Assembly (NCBI GenBank): GCA_023135215.1
Contig: JAGLTP010000362.1
Location: 1-10,164 of the forward strand
DNA length: 10,164 nucleotides
Source of the DNA: Candidatus Heimdallarchaeota archaeon
GTDB taxonomy: Archaea > Asgardarchaeota > Heimdallarchaeia > Heimdallarchaeales > Heimdallarchaeaceae
Direction: 5' to 3'
The position numbers and the translations under genes are program-made. This document shows positions 1 to 5,948 of the stretch, piece by piece. Within the stretch, counting starts at the first letter, position 1. The number at the start of each line of letters is the position of its first letter. The notes under the pieces were generated by a model, which searched no databases, was not told the origin of the DNA, and was given only the letters and a program-made list of their open reading frames with translations.

Positions 1-11
1 ACATAAAATTC

Positions 12-16
12 AGAGG
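12..16 (+). promoter_or_regulatory. Shine-Dalgarno site (AGAGG)
   Basis: AGAGG lies 7 bases before the ATG at 24 and matches the core of the archaeal anti-SD sequence. It fixes the start of the membrane-anchored Pro-rich protein. Nothing else can be read from the short stretch before it. Confidence 0.55.
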
Positions 17-23
17 CAAGGAT

Positions 24-875
24 ATGTCGATTACAGAGTGGTTTGCGAATTTACCCCCAGAAGCCTTAACTGATTCTGGTTTAAAAATGCTAATTTATCT
101 TGTTGTTATATTTACCATCTTAAGTACTTTAGTAGTGTTCCTAACAACTAAGGTATATAAGAAAGGAAAAGGACCTTCATTACTTGATCTAGATTTAGAA
201 ACGGATATACCTACTCCTAGTGATATCCCACCTGCGGAAAGAATTGCTATATTAAAGATTGAAAAAGCTAAATTCGAAGCAGGGCAACGAGCTTTGTCTG
301 ATGCCAATAGAAAGAAGGATATAAGCGAGACAATCTTTGGAAGATTATCAGTTAGATACGCATCTGATGTTAAGAAAATCGAAGATGAAATTGAGAAAAC
401 TGCAAGAGAAGTAGAAGTATCTCAATTAGAAGAAGAACTGAAGAAAATGCAAGGAGATTATTTAAGCAAAATAAAAGGTGATGAAAAGATTGAGACACCA
501 GCGGCTACAACTAGCGTTGCACCACCAGCACCAAAAGCTAGAAAAGCTGGAAAAACAGCAGCCCCCCCAAGCCCTCCAATGCCATCAACAGGAGCAACCC
601 CTCCACCACCACCAACAGTTGGAAAAACTCCTCCAGCAACATCAGTACCAGCTCCTCCAATGCCAACTCCTGCGCCAAAACCTCCAGGAGCAGTAGCAGG
701 ACCAAGCGTTCCAGCACCTTCAATTCCAGCTCCTAAACCACCTGGCGCTGCACCAGCACCATCAGGAGAAGGAGAAGGAGATCTGTTTGCTAAAAGCACA
801 TCTATTGCGGCACTAAGAAAAGAGATGCTTAAGGAACTTGATAGACTCAAGAAATTTATGAGCGAGCAACAATAA
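24..875 (+). CDS. Membrane-anchored coiled-coil protein with polyproline-rich region (unknown function)
   Basis: I do not recognise a named family for this 283-residue protein. Seen: one hydrophobic segment at about residues 22-42, followed at once by a basic stretch (KVYKKGKG, 43-50). The 21 residues before it are mostly acidic or neutral, so by the positive-inside rule the long C-terminal part should be cytoplasmic. Residues about 72-150 are charged and strongly helical, with a K-K-D-I-S...F..L...Y pattern resembling the short helical hairpins common in archaeal proteins. Residues 159-248 are Pro/Ala-rich, with a run of five prolines at 193-197 and an eight-residue unit PAPKPPGA repeated at 216-223 and 235-242. 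The last 27 residues form another charged helix. The ATG is preceded by GAGG with a 7-base spacing, which suggests an internal gene of an operon that begins upstream of the window. The tail could be a scaffold or a ligand for polyproline-binding proteins, but this is inference. Confidence 0.8.
   Translation: MSITEWFANLPPEALTDSGLKMLIYLVVIFTILSTLVVFLTTKVYKKGKGPSLLDLDLETDIPTPSDIPPAERIAILKIEKAKFEAGQRALSDANRKKDISETIFGRLSVRYASDVKKIEDEIEKTAREVEVSQLEEELKKMQGDYLSKIKGDEKIETPAATTSVAPPAPKARKAGKTAAPPSPPMPSTGATPPPPPTVGKTPPATSVPAPPMPTPAPKPPGAVAGPSVPAPSIPAPKPPGAAPAPSGEGEGDLFAKSTSIAALRKEMLKELDRLKKFMSEQQ
669..749 (+). repeat. Protein-level tandem-like repeat PAPKPPGA (two copies)
   Basis: Bases 669-692 and 726-749 both encode PAPKPPGA, 19 residues apart in the Pro-rich region. 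Seven of the eight codons differ at the third base between copies; only the AAA lysine codon is the same. The repeat therefore exists in the protein rather than as a recent DNA duplication. Confidence 0.75.
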
Positions 876-912
876 ACCAATAGGTTAAATTATACACTAA
901 AGAAAAGAAAGT

Positions 913-945
913 AGAAAATTGTTGTTTTCTTTTTATTTTATTTTA
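913..945 (+). terminator. Hairpin plus T-tract terminator after the Pro-rich protein gene
   Basis: AGAAAA (913-918) and TTTTCT (925-930) form a perfect 6-bp stem around a 6-base loop. They run into a long T-rich tract to about 945, 38 bases after the stop codon. Archaeal RNA polymerase terminates at T-rich tracts without needing a stable hairpin, so the tract is the stronger part of the evidence. Confidence 0.6.
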
Positions 946-996
946 TATCCTAACATTTGATGGGTGAGATTTAATAGTATCAAATAACAATATTAC

Positions 997-1005
997 ATTA
1001 AATAA
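997..1005 (+). promoter_or_regulatory. Candidate TATA box for rpiA
   Basis: ATTAAATAA is centred about 29 bases before the rpiA ATG at 1030. That is the distance expected if transcription starts at or very near the start codon. The whole 876-1029 gap is AT-rich, so chance matches are likely. Apart from this box and the terminator the gap shows no gene. Confidence 0.35.
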
Positions 1006-1029
1006 CAAAAAATTAATTCGAGAGATTGT

Positions 1030-1767
1030 ATGACTGATACTTACAATAGCTTACCACAGAAAGAAAAAGCCAAAGCCCTTGCAGCAAAAAAAGCTTTAGA
1101 GGACTTTGTTTTCGATGATTTCATCGTTGGAATAGGAACGGGAAGTACCATCAAGTATTTTATTAAAGCTCTATCAGAACTTGTGGTGCAGGATGAACTT
1201 GAAATAATCACTGTTCCATCTTCTTTTGAAACACATTTAGAACTAGCTAGATCAGGACTACCCGTTTCCACTTTGGTTGAATTTCCAGAATTAGACACTT
1301 ATGTGGATTCAGCAGATATAGTGACTGGGGATTATGTTCTTATAAAAGGAGGTGGGGGAGCTTTGACAATGGAAAAGATAATGGCTAAAGCGGCTAAAGA
1401 GTTTATTGTAATTATTGATAATTCAAAATACCCTCAAGATCTTCTTAGTCACCCTGTTCCGATTGAGATTCTTCCTCTTGCAGTTAATACTGTTGTCGAG
1501 CCTATATACAACTTAGGTGGTGAGTTTAAGCTTCGCTATGAAAAAGGAAAAATAGGTCCGGTTATTTCAGATAATGGAAATGTTTTGGGAGATATCAATT
1601 TTAATCAATACTATAATCCAAAAGAGATTGAGATGGCTCTCAACAGCATCTCTGGTGTTATAGAAAATGGTATTTTTACACTAGATATTCATCGTTTAAT
1701 TATTGGACAACCAAATTCAGTAAAAGTTATAGATCGACCCTCTTCACAATCTAAAAAAGAGCAGTAA
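1030..1767 (+). CDS. rpiA: Ribose-5-phosphate isomerase A
   Basis: RpiA interconverts ribose 5-phosphate and ribulose 5-phosphate in the cytoplasm, supplying ribose for nucleotides where the oxidative pentose pathway is absent, as in most archaea. Family landmarks are in order: the phosphate loop GIGTGST (34-40), VPSSFET (62-68), D-S-A-D (93-96), IKGGGGALTMEK (105-116), SHPVPIEILP (140-149) and DNGNVLGDINF (181-191). By comparison with E. coli RpiA (Asp81, Asp84, Lys94, Glu103), the catalytic positions are Asp93, Asp96, Lys106 and Glu115, all kept. The usual DGADE motif is altered to DSADI. At 245 residues it is slightly longer than typical, with a lysine-rich tail. That tail is encoded where the gene overlaps the end of the opposite-strand ATPase gene by 17 bases. 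It appears to be a single-gene unit bounded by a terminator upstream. Confidence 0.93.
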   Translation: MTDTYNSLPQKEKAKALAAKKALEDFVFDDFIVGIGTGSTIKYFIKALSELVVQDELEIITVPSSFETHLELARSGLPVSTLVEFPELDTYVDSADIVTGDYVLIKGGGGALTMEKIMAKAAKEFIVIIDNSKYPQDLLSHPVPIEILPLAVNTVVEPIYNLGGEFKLRYEKGKIGPVISDNGNVLGDINFNQYYNPKEIEMALNSISGVIENGIFTLDIHRLIIGQPNSVKVIDRPSSQSKKEQ

Positions 1768-3559
1768 TGGTAGCTCCTTTTGAATAAGCATCCATTAATT
1801 CTCTACCAATTTGAGTGTTTTTAGCTATACTGACTTCCCCAGACTTTCCTATAGTTAATTGAACAATAACCTTCCCATTAATCGCAATGGATGCATCTTT
1901 ACCTATGAAAACACTTGGAAACGAAAGGTTTACTTTGCTCTTAATGGGATACACATCAATAACAAATTCTGCAGTTTCTTTTTCATCAAAAGTTTTTACA
2001 TCAATTGATAATCCAAGTTTTTGTTCTATCTCATCAATTCGTTTTCCTTCTTTCCCAATTACTCTAGGCTTATCTTTTTTTGTTACATAGAGTATTAGCG
2101 AATTTGGAGGATCAAATTCATAATCATAATCATAAATCGAGTATTTCTTTAATACCTTCTGAATTGTTGCTTGGGAAATTTCTGTTCTAACTCTTCCAAC
2201 CTTAGCCTTGTCTGCTTTTGATAATGGTGCAACAACTATTTGTTCTCCAAAAGTGTATATCTCATATTCCAATGTATTTGTATGGAAGTCCTTCACTAAT
2301 ATTACGGGACGAGTTAAGTCTCGTTCTTTCATACCTGAAGGTAACTTAATTGTTATTTTGAGTGTATAAACCTCTGCTATGTCACCCTTATCTATGAAGA
2401 TTATAGTATCAACTATTGAAGGTATAATCCCTAAATCAACCCTTCGCAGAAAGCGTTGTATACCATCGATTGCTTGGGTCGCATGAACCACACCTATTAG
2501 ACCTATACCTGCTAATCTTAAGTCTGAATAGGTCTCAAAATCCTTTGTTTTTCTTAGCTCATCATAGATAACATAATCGGGTCTCATCAATAATACTAAA
2601 TCAGCCGAAGCTGAAATATCTCCTTCAAAACCAGACATTTGAGTGATCCTGTTATCTACTTGCAGATCTCTTGGATTTTCGAATGTTTTAACAATTCTGT
2701 CTTTATCCGCATAAAACTCAGCAATTGCTGTAGCAAAAGTACTCTTTCCTGCTCCAGGTGGTCCAGCTATTATAATCCCATCAGCTTGTTTTTCTATTCT
2801 TTCAAGTAGCTTGGAATCAAGACTATAATCCTTTAAAGATAGTTTAAGAATTGGTTTTACTGCAGTTATATCCATAGCATCACTGAAGGGAGGTCTAAGG
2901 ATAACTATTCTAGTATTTTTTAGCTGGACAACAGTTGTTCCATGTTTATCTGATTCAATGAAACTATCCTTTTCTCTGCTAGCTCTCTCTATAATATCTT
3001 TTGCATGATCTTCAAGAAACTCTCGGGTAAGAATACCTTCGTCCGATAACGCTACTAATTCAAAGTTTCCAGGAACTCCTTTTTTTGCTAAAGGAGGATT
3101 GTCTTCTCTTAGATGGAGTGACATAGTGCTTTCGTCAAAATAATCCTCAATTTTTTTTCCTAAACTCTTTGGAGATTCCTTAATATAGACTACTGCTAGT
3201 CCTTCAGCTTTTCCTATTTCTGCCATTACTCTATCAGAAGTAATAAGAATTGCTTGGTATTCATCAGCAAGCTCTCTTATTTTAGCATCCAACTCTCCAC
3301 CTGGAGCACCTCTAATCTGGTAAGTATTAGGTCTATGACCATCAATTATAATATTAATGCCTTTTTGCGCACAAAAATCTCTCATTCTTTGGAGTTCCTC
3401 AAGAGCAACCATTCCAGTCACTTTGGCTTGGTTTGCCATGTTTTCAATTTCTGCTAAAACTACACGTGAAAGTATAATTTCATCTGTATCATTCTTTTCT
3501 TTGATGTATTTTAAAAACTGACCATTTATTATAGTAGAGGTGTCAGGAACATATTTCAT
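1751..3559 (-). CDS. PIN domain / VirB11-like ATPase / KH domain protein
   Basis: This 602-residue protein has the three-part build of the archaeal PINc-ATPase family (COG1855 type). The N-terminal PIN-like nuclease domain is at about 1-130, with acidic residues Asp6, Glu37, Asp91 and Asp109 in the expected places. A PilT/VirB11-type ATPase follows at about 225-400, with Walker A GPPGAGKST (266-274) and Walker B-like VIYDE (330-334). A KH RNA-binding domain has the GxxG loop in RVIGKEGKRI (499-508). A conserved-looking C-terminal segment follows. The architecture suggests ATP-driven RNA binding and cleavage or remodelling, but the substrate is not known to me. Its ATG overlaps the endA stop as ATGA, with a good Shine-Dalgarno 9 bases upstream, so the two are probably translationally coupled. 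The 3' end overlaps rpiA tail to tail. No key motif is missing. Confidence 0.93.
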   Translation of the reverse strand: MKYVPDTSTIINGQFLKYIKEKNDTDEIILSRVVLAEIENMANQAKVTGMVALEELQRMRDFCAQKGINIIIDGHRPNTYQIRGAPGGELDAKIRELADEYQAILITSDRVMAEIGKAEGLAVVYIKESPKSLGKKIEDYFDESTMSLHLREDNPPLAKKGVPGNFELVALSDEGILTREFLEDHAKDIIERASREKDSFIESDKHGTTVVQLKNTRIVILRPPFSDAMDITAVKPILKLSLKDYSLDSKLLERIEKQADGIIIAGPPGAGKSTFATAIAEFYADKDRIVKTFENPRDLQVDNRITQMSGFEGDISASADLVLLMRPDYVIYDELRKTKDFETYSDLRLAGIGLIGVVHATQAIDGIQRFLRRVDLGIIPSIVDTIIFIDKGDIAEVYTLKITIKLPSGMKERDLTRPVILVKDFHTNTLEYEIYTFGEQIVVAPLSKADKAKVGRVRTEISQATIQKVLKKYSIYDYDYEFDPPNSLILYVTKKDKPRVIGKEGKRIDEIEQKLGLSIDVKTFDEKETAEFVIDVYPIKSKVNLSFPSVFIGKDASIAINGKVIVQLTIGKSGEVSIAKNTQIGRELMDAYSKGATITALF

Positions 3560-4113
3560 TTGTTTTCTTCACCTATGTTTTTGTTTACTTCCTCAAATTC
3601 TAGCTCACTAACACTATAATAAGACACATCACCCAAACTATCAATCACTGCAAAGATTAGTTGTTTGTTTAACTTCTTTGCTTCTGAAACTATTTGATCA
3701 ATATCGTCTATATTAAAGAGTACCCCCTCAATCATTGGTACTACAAGAGCTAAATGTTTTGCTTTCTTTGGTGTGGCTCCCCTCTCATAAAGTTCGAAAT
3801 ATTTACCATTAATAGAATGCTTTTTCACTACATATCCTCTACCCCTAAGATCTTTGTAAAGAAGATAATGGATAAGAAAGTTCCGGATATTTTCTGAAAA
3901 AAATGCAACTACTTTTGAAACCGGAAGTTCTTCACTATCAGTTTCAACAACTTCAATTTTCTTTCGTTCTAACAATAATACAGTCTCAAATGGATCAAGC
4001 TTCAAATGATTCGATTTTGTGAACTTCCCAAACCAGCCTTGACTATAGATTGAATTGCCACTTTTATCGGTTATTAGTGAATAATCCTTGTGTAGTTGTG
4101 CAATAGGTACCAT
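3556..4113 (-). CDS. endA: tRNA-splicing endonuclease EndA
   Basis: EndA cuts the bulge-helix-bulge at archaeal tRNA and rRNA introns, leaving 2',3'-cyclic phosphate ends. At 185 residues the protein matches the short single-unit form that assembles as a homotetramer (Methanocaldococcus type), not the fused or two-subunit forms. The N-terminal domain contains SQGWFGKF (24-31) and LLLERKKIEV (46-55), as in the family. The C-terminal nuclease domain has LLYKDLRGRGYVVK (84-97), ELYERG (107-112) and a FAVIDSLGDVSYY end (154-166). The catalytic triad of the family is present: Tyr109, His120 and Lys150. It is the first gene of a leftward pair, with the PIN-ATPase-KH gene beginning in its stop codon. 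I see no Shine-Dalgarno before its ATG, so a very short leader is likely. The acidic tail after 170 is not part of the core fold. Confidence 0.93.
   Translation of the reverse strand: MVPIAQLHKDYSLITDKSGNSIYSQGWFGKFTKSNHLKLDPFETVLLLERKKIEVVETDSEELPVSKVVAFFSENIRNFLIHYLLYKDLRGRGYVVKKHSINGKYFELYERGATPKKAKHLALVVPMIEGVLFNIDDIDQIVSEAKKLNKQLIFAVIDSLGDVSYYSVSELEFEEVNKNIGEENK
3569..3574 (-). promoter_or_regulatory. Shine-Dalgarno AGGTGA for the PIN-ATPase-KH gene
   Basis: On the minus strand AGGTGA sits inside the last codons of endA, 9 bases before the ATG at 3559, and matches the archaeal anti-SD. Together with the ATGA stop/start overlap it supports coupled translation of the two proteins. Confidence 0.65.
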
Positions 4114-4120
4114 TTCTATT

Positions 4121-4157
4121 CCAATTTATTGAAAAGGTGGATAATATTAAAAATTGG
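4121..4157. promoter_or_regulatory. Divergent endA/taw2 promoter region with inverted repeat
   Basis: The 67 bases between the two divergent starts contain CCAATTT (4121-4127) and its exact inverse AAATTGG (4151-4157). Their centres are 30 bases apart. Between and overlapping them, TATTAAAAA (4145-4153) can serve as a TATA box about 32 bases before the taw2 ATG. Read on the other strand, the same stretch gives TTTTTAATATTAT about 33 bases before the endA ATG. A shared core promoter region is plausible. The operator role of the repeat is inference. Confidence 0.4.
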
Positions 4158-4180
4158 TGTTAAAAGATTCTTTAGATTAA

Positions 4181-5014
4181 ATGAGATTCAAAGAACAATT
4201 GCAAAAATCACTAAAGGATAAAATTAATCCACAGTTATTGAATAAATTACCTTCAAGTTATGCTGTTATAGGTGACATTGCTATTTTTCATCGAATTGAT
4301 GAACGATTATTAGAACACAAGAGGACAATTGGAGAAATTTTGATTGAAATTGATCCTAGAGTTAAAACAGTAATTGAGCAAATAAAAACGAGAACTGAAT
4401 TCCGAAGACCACAAATACGTCACATAGCAGGAGAGAAAAAAACGAAGACTGTTCACAAAGAGTTCAATACAAAGTTCAAGATTGACTTAGATTCAATTAC
4501 TTTTTCACCAGGAAACAAGGGAGAAAGAGGACATCTGATTAAGATAATTAAGGAAAATGAGATAATTTGTGATATGTTTGCCTGTGTTGGAAATCTTTCT
4601 CTCCCCATAATTGTTAACAATCCTTCCGTAACAATTTATGGTATTGAAATAAACAAAGAAGCATATGATTTATTAACGGAGAATATTGCTTTAAACAGAG
4701 TTGAGAAAAGATATCATTCAATTTTAGGAGATAATAGAATAGAAACACCGAAGAATGTAGCTACAAGAGTAATAATGGGTTTCTTTGATATTGACAAAAA
4801 ACAATTTGAAAATGCGGTAGAAGCTATCAAACAAGAAGGTTGGATTCATTATCATTACACTGCTGTAAGAGAATCTAAATCCCAAATAGAAGAAATTGTT
4901 TTAGAGAAAAGCAAAATAAAGAATTGCAAAATAGAACAAATTAATACAAGGAGAATCAAGAAATTCTCTCCAAGACTGGAGCATATGTGTGCAGATATTA
5001 AAATCAGAAAGTGA
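4181..5014 (+). CDS. taw2: Taw2/Trm5-family tRNA modification enzyme, probably Taw2 (wyosine pathway)
   Basis: This 277-residue SAM-dependent enzyme belongs to the Trm5/TYW2 family that acts on position 37 of tRNA-Phe. The N-terminal part has LPSSYAVIGDIAIF (23-36), and FSPGNKGER (108-116) matches the family. Motif I is DMFACVGNLSLP (131-142), followed by the acidic ribose-binding segment GIEIN (154-158) and GDNR (183-186). Trm5 has an N-L-P signature after the SAM fold. Here the position reads VIMGFFD (197-203), followed by GWIHYHY (220-226), which fits Taw2 better. Taw2 transfers the aminocarboxypropyl group of SAM to the wyosine precursor. Odd: the usual first glycine of DxFxGxG is cysteine (135). 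Leaderless start is likely, as there is no Shine-Dalgarno. The PUA gene follows after 41 bases, probably in one transcript. Trm5-like guanine methylation is the main alternative. Confidence 0.8.
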   Translation: MRFKEQLQKSLKDKINPQLLNKLPSSYAVIGDIAIFHRIDERLLEHKRTIGEILIEIDPRVKTVIEQIKTRTEFRRPQIRHIAGEKKTKTVHKEFNTKFKIDLDSITFSPGNKGERGHLIKIIKENEIICDMFACVGNLSLPIIVNNPSVTIYGIEINKEAYDLLTENIALNRVEKRYHSILGDNRIETPKNVATRVIMGFFDIDKKQFENAVEAIKQEGWIHYHYTAVRESKSQIEEIVLEKSKIKNCKIEQINTRRIKKFSPRLEHMCADIKIRK

Positions 5015-5044
5015 AATGTAGAAAAGATTAAAGCAAAGAAAAAT

Positions 5045-5049
5045 AAGGA
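5045..5049 (+). promoter_or_regulatory. Shine-Dalgarno AAGGA for the PUA protein
   Basis: AAGGA lies 6 bases before the ATG at 5056 in the 41-base gap after taw2. It supports this start and an operon-internal position. Confidence 0.4.
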
Positions 5050-5055
5050 AAATCG

Positions 5056-5535
5056 ATGCGTAAGGTTTCACCTAATCTTTCTGAAAAACTTAAACTAAAG
5101 ACAATAGCTGATTTTCAATTTGGTAAAGGTGCAGGAAATGTGCTCTTTCCGGAAGAGATTACAATCGAAAGATCAAAAGGAACTAACAGAATACGCTTTG
5201 TTTATCTAGCTGACGAAAGAGTTTGCTCATTCAGAGTAAAGGATGGTTATTTGGTGCCATCCTTGATGGGAGCGAGATTGCTATATGAAAATTCTTTGGG
5301 TTTAAAAGTTAAAATAAATCAAGATGCAGAGCCATTCGTTAGAAAAGGCAAGTCTGTTTATTGCAAACACATTATTGAGGCGAATGCCAATATTTCAGTA
5401 AGAGAAGAAGTTATCATTGTTAACCAGAAAGAGGAATTCATAGGGATAGGAACAGCTAAAATCGCGGGTTTATTGATGAAAGAAATGAAAAGCGGCGTTG
5501 CAGTTGACACAAGAAAGGGAGTAGGAATGGGATAA
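5056..5535 (+). CDS. Stand-alone C2-PUA RNA-binding protein, archaeosine-transglycosylase C-terminal type
   Basis: The 159 residues correspond to the C-terminal RNA-binding half of archaeosine tRNA-guanine transglycosylase, without the catalytic barrel. Residues about 14-77 match the pre-PUA (C2) domain, including IADFQFGKGAG (17-27), the basic stretch ERSKGTNRIRFVY (38-50) and KDGYLVPSLMGARLL (62-76). Residues about 84-157 form a PUA domain with INQDAEPFVRKGKSVYCK (87-104), REEVIIVN (116-123), GIGTAK (130-135) and GVAVDTRKGVG (147-157). PUA domains bind structured RNA, often the tRNA acceptor stem. Small proteins of this kind are known in archaea. Its place after a Taw2-like gene suggests a tRNA-related job. 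It ends 7 bases from the convergent nac gene. It carries no catalytic residues that I can see. Confidence 0.85.
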   Translation: MRKVSPNLSEKLKLKTIADFQFGKGAGNVLFPEEITIERSKGTNRIRFVYLADERVCSFRVKDGYLVPSLMGARLLYENSLGLKVKINQDAEPFVRKGKSVYCKHIIEANANISVREEVIIVNQKEEFIGIGTAKIAGLLMKEMKSGVAVDTRKGVGMG

Positions 5536-5542
5536 AATCCTA

Positions 5543-5917
5543 TTATTTAGTTTTTAACTTCACAATAGCACCTGCTAAGTCACCATTTTCTTCTTCTAAA
5601 GCTTTTACAGCTTCTTCTTTCGAAACTCCTGTTTGGTTCATAATTAATTCTACATCTGTATCAGAATAAGTCGCCTTTTTGCTTACAGAAGCTTCACTTC
5701 CCCTTGGACGGTCTATTCCTTCACCCATTACCTGGAAAGTATCGGATTCCATCATCCCAGGGATAAAAGCTTTTACAACGGCGGGATTGTAGATGACAGT
5801 CTCTTTGTCTGCAAATCTAATCACCACTTCTTCCACACCATCTAACTCTACTTGTCTCATTCTTGCTTGCATTCTTTTTGCTTCACGTGGAGATAAAGGT
5901 CTTTTTCCACCCATCAT
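5543..5917 (-). CDS. nac: Nascent polypeptide-associated complex protein (archaeal alpha-NAC)
   Basis: Archaeal NAC is a homodimer that binds the ribosome exit site and shields nascent chains; it is the homologue of eukaryotic alpha-NAC. From the chosen ATG the protein has 124 residues, normal for the family. It has a short Met/Gly and basic N-terminus with the ribosome-contact-like stretch REAKRMQARM (11-20), a NAC beta-barrel at about 25-66 (VEEVVIRF, ETVIYNP, FQVMGE), and a UBA domain at about 86-122 (SDTDVELIMNQTGVSKEEAV...NGDLAGAIVKL). A longer frame starts with TTG at 5959, overlapping the upstream gene by 11 bases. I prefer the ATG at 5917 because archaeal NACs start with a Met/Gly-rich stretch and the extra 14 residues look unlike the family. 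A weak GTGA lies 5 bases before this ATG. It is the last gene of a leftward group. Confidence 0.93.
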   Translation of the reverse strand: MMGGKRPLSPREAKRMQARMRQVELDGVEEVVIRFADKETVIYNPAVVKAFIPGMMESDTFQVMGEGIDRPRGSEASVSKKATYSDTDVELIMNQTGVSKEEAVKALEEENGDLAGAIVKLKTK

Positions 5918-5948
5918 GTTTTTCACATACTTTATTTTAATCTGTAAA

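Noticed and set aside
458..880. Long open frame on the minus strand (Gly/Ala-rich) and two further open frames inside 478-723
   Set aside because: They lie opposite or out of frame with the Pro-rich coding region. Proline and alanine codons produce open glycine-rich or leucine/glutamine-rich frames by composition. The plus-strand gene has an SD, a membrane segment and a protein-level repeat.
876..1029. Search for a tRNA or small gene in the gap before rpiA
   Set aside because: There is no T-loop or anticodon arm pattern and no open frame with a ribosome site. The gap is explained by a terminator and a promoter.
1887..3457. Short plus-strand open frames at 1887-2090 and 3254-3457
   Set aside because: Both are antisense to the PIN-ATPase-KH gene, show no ribosome site and encode no recognisable protein.
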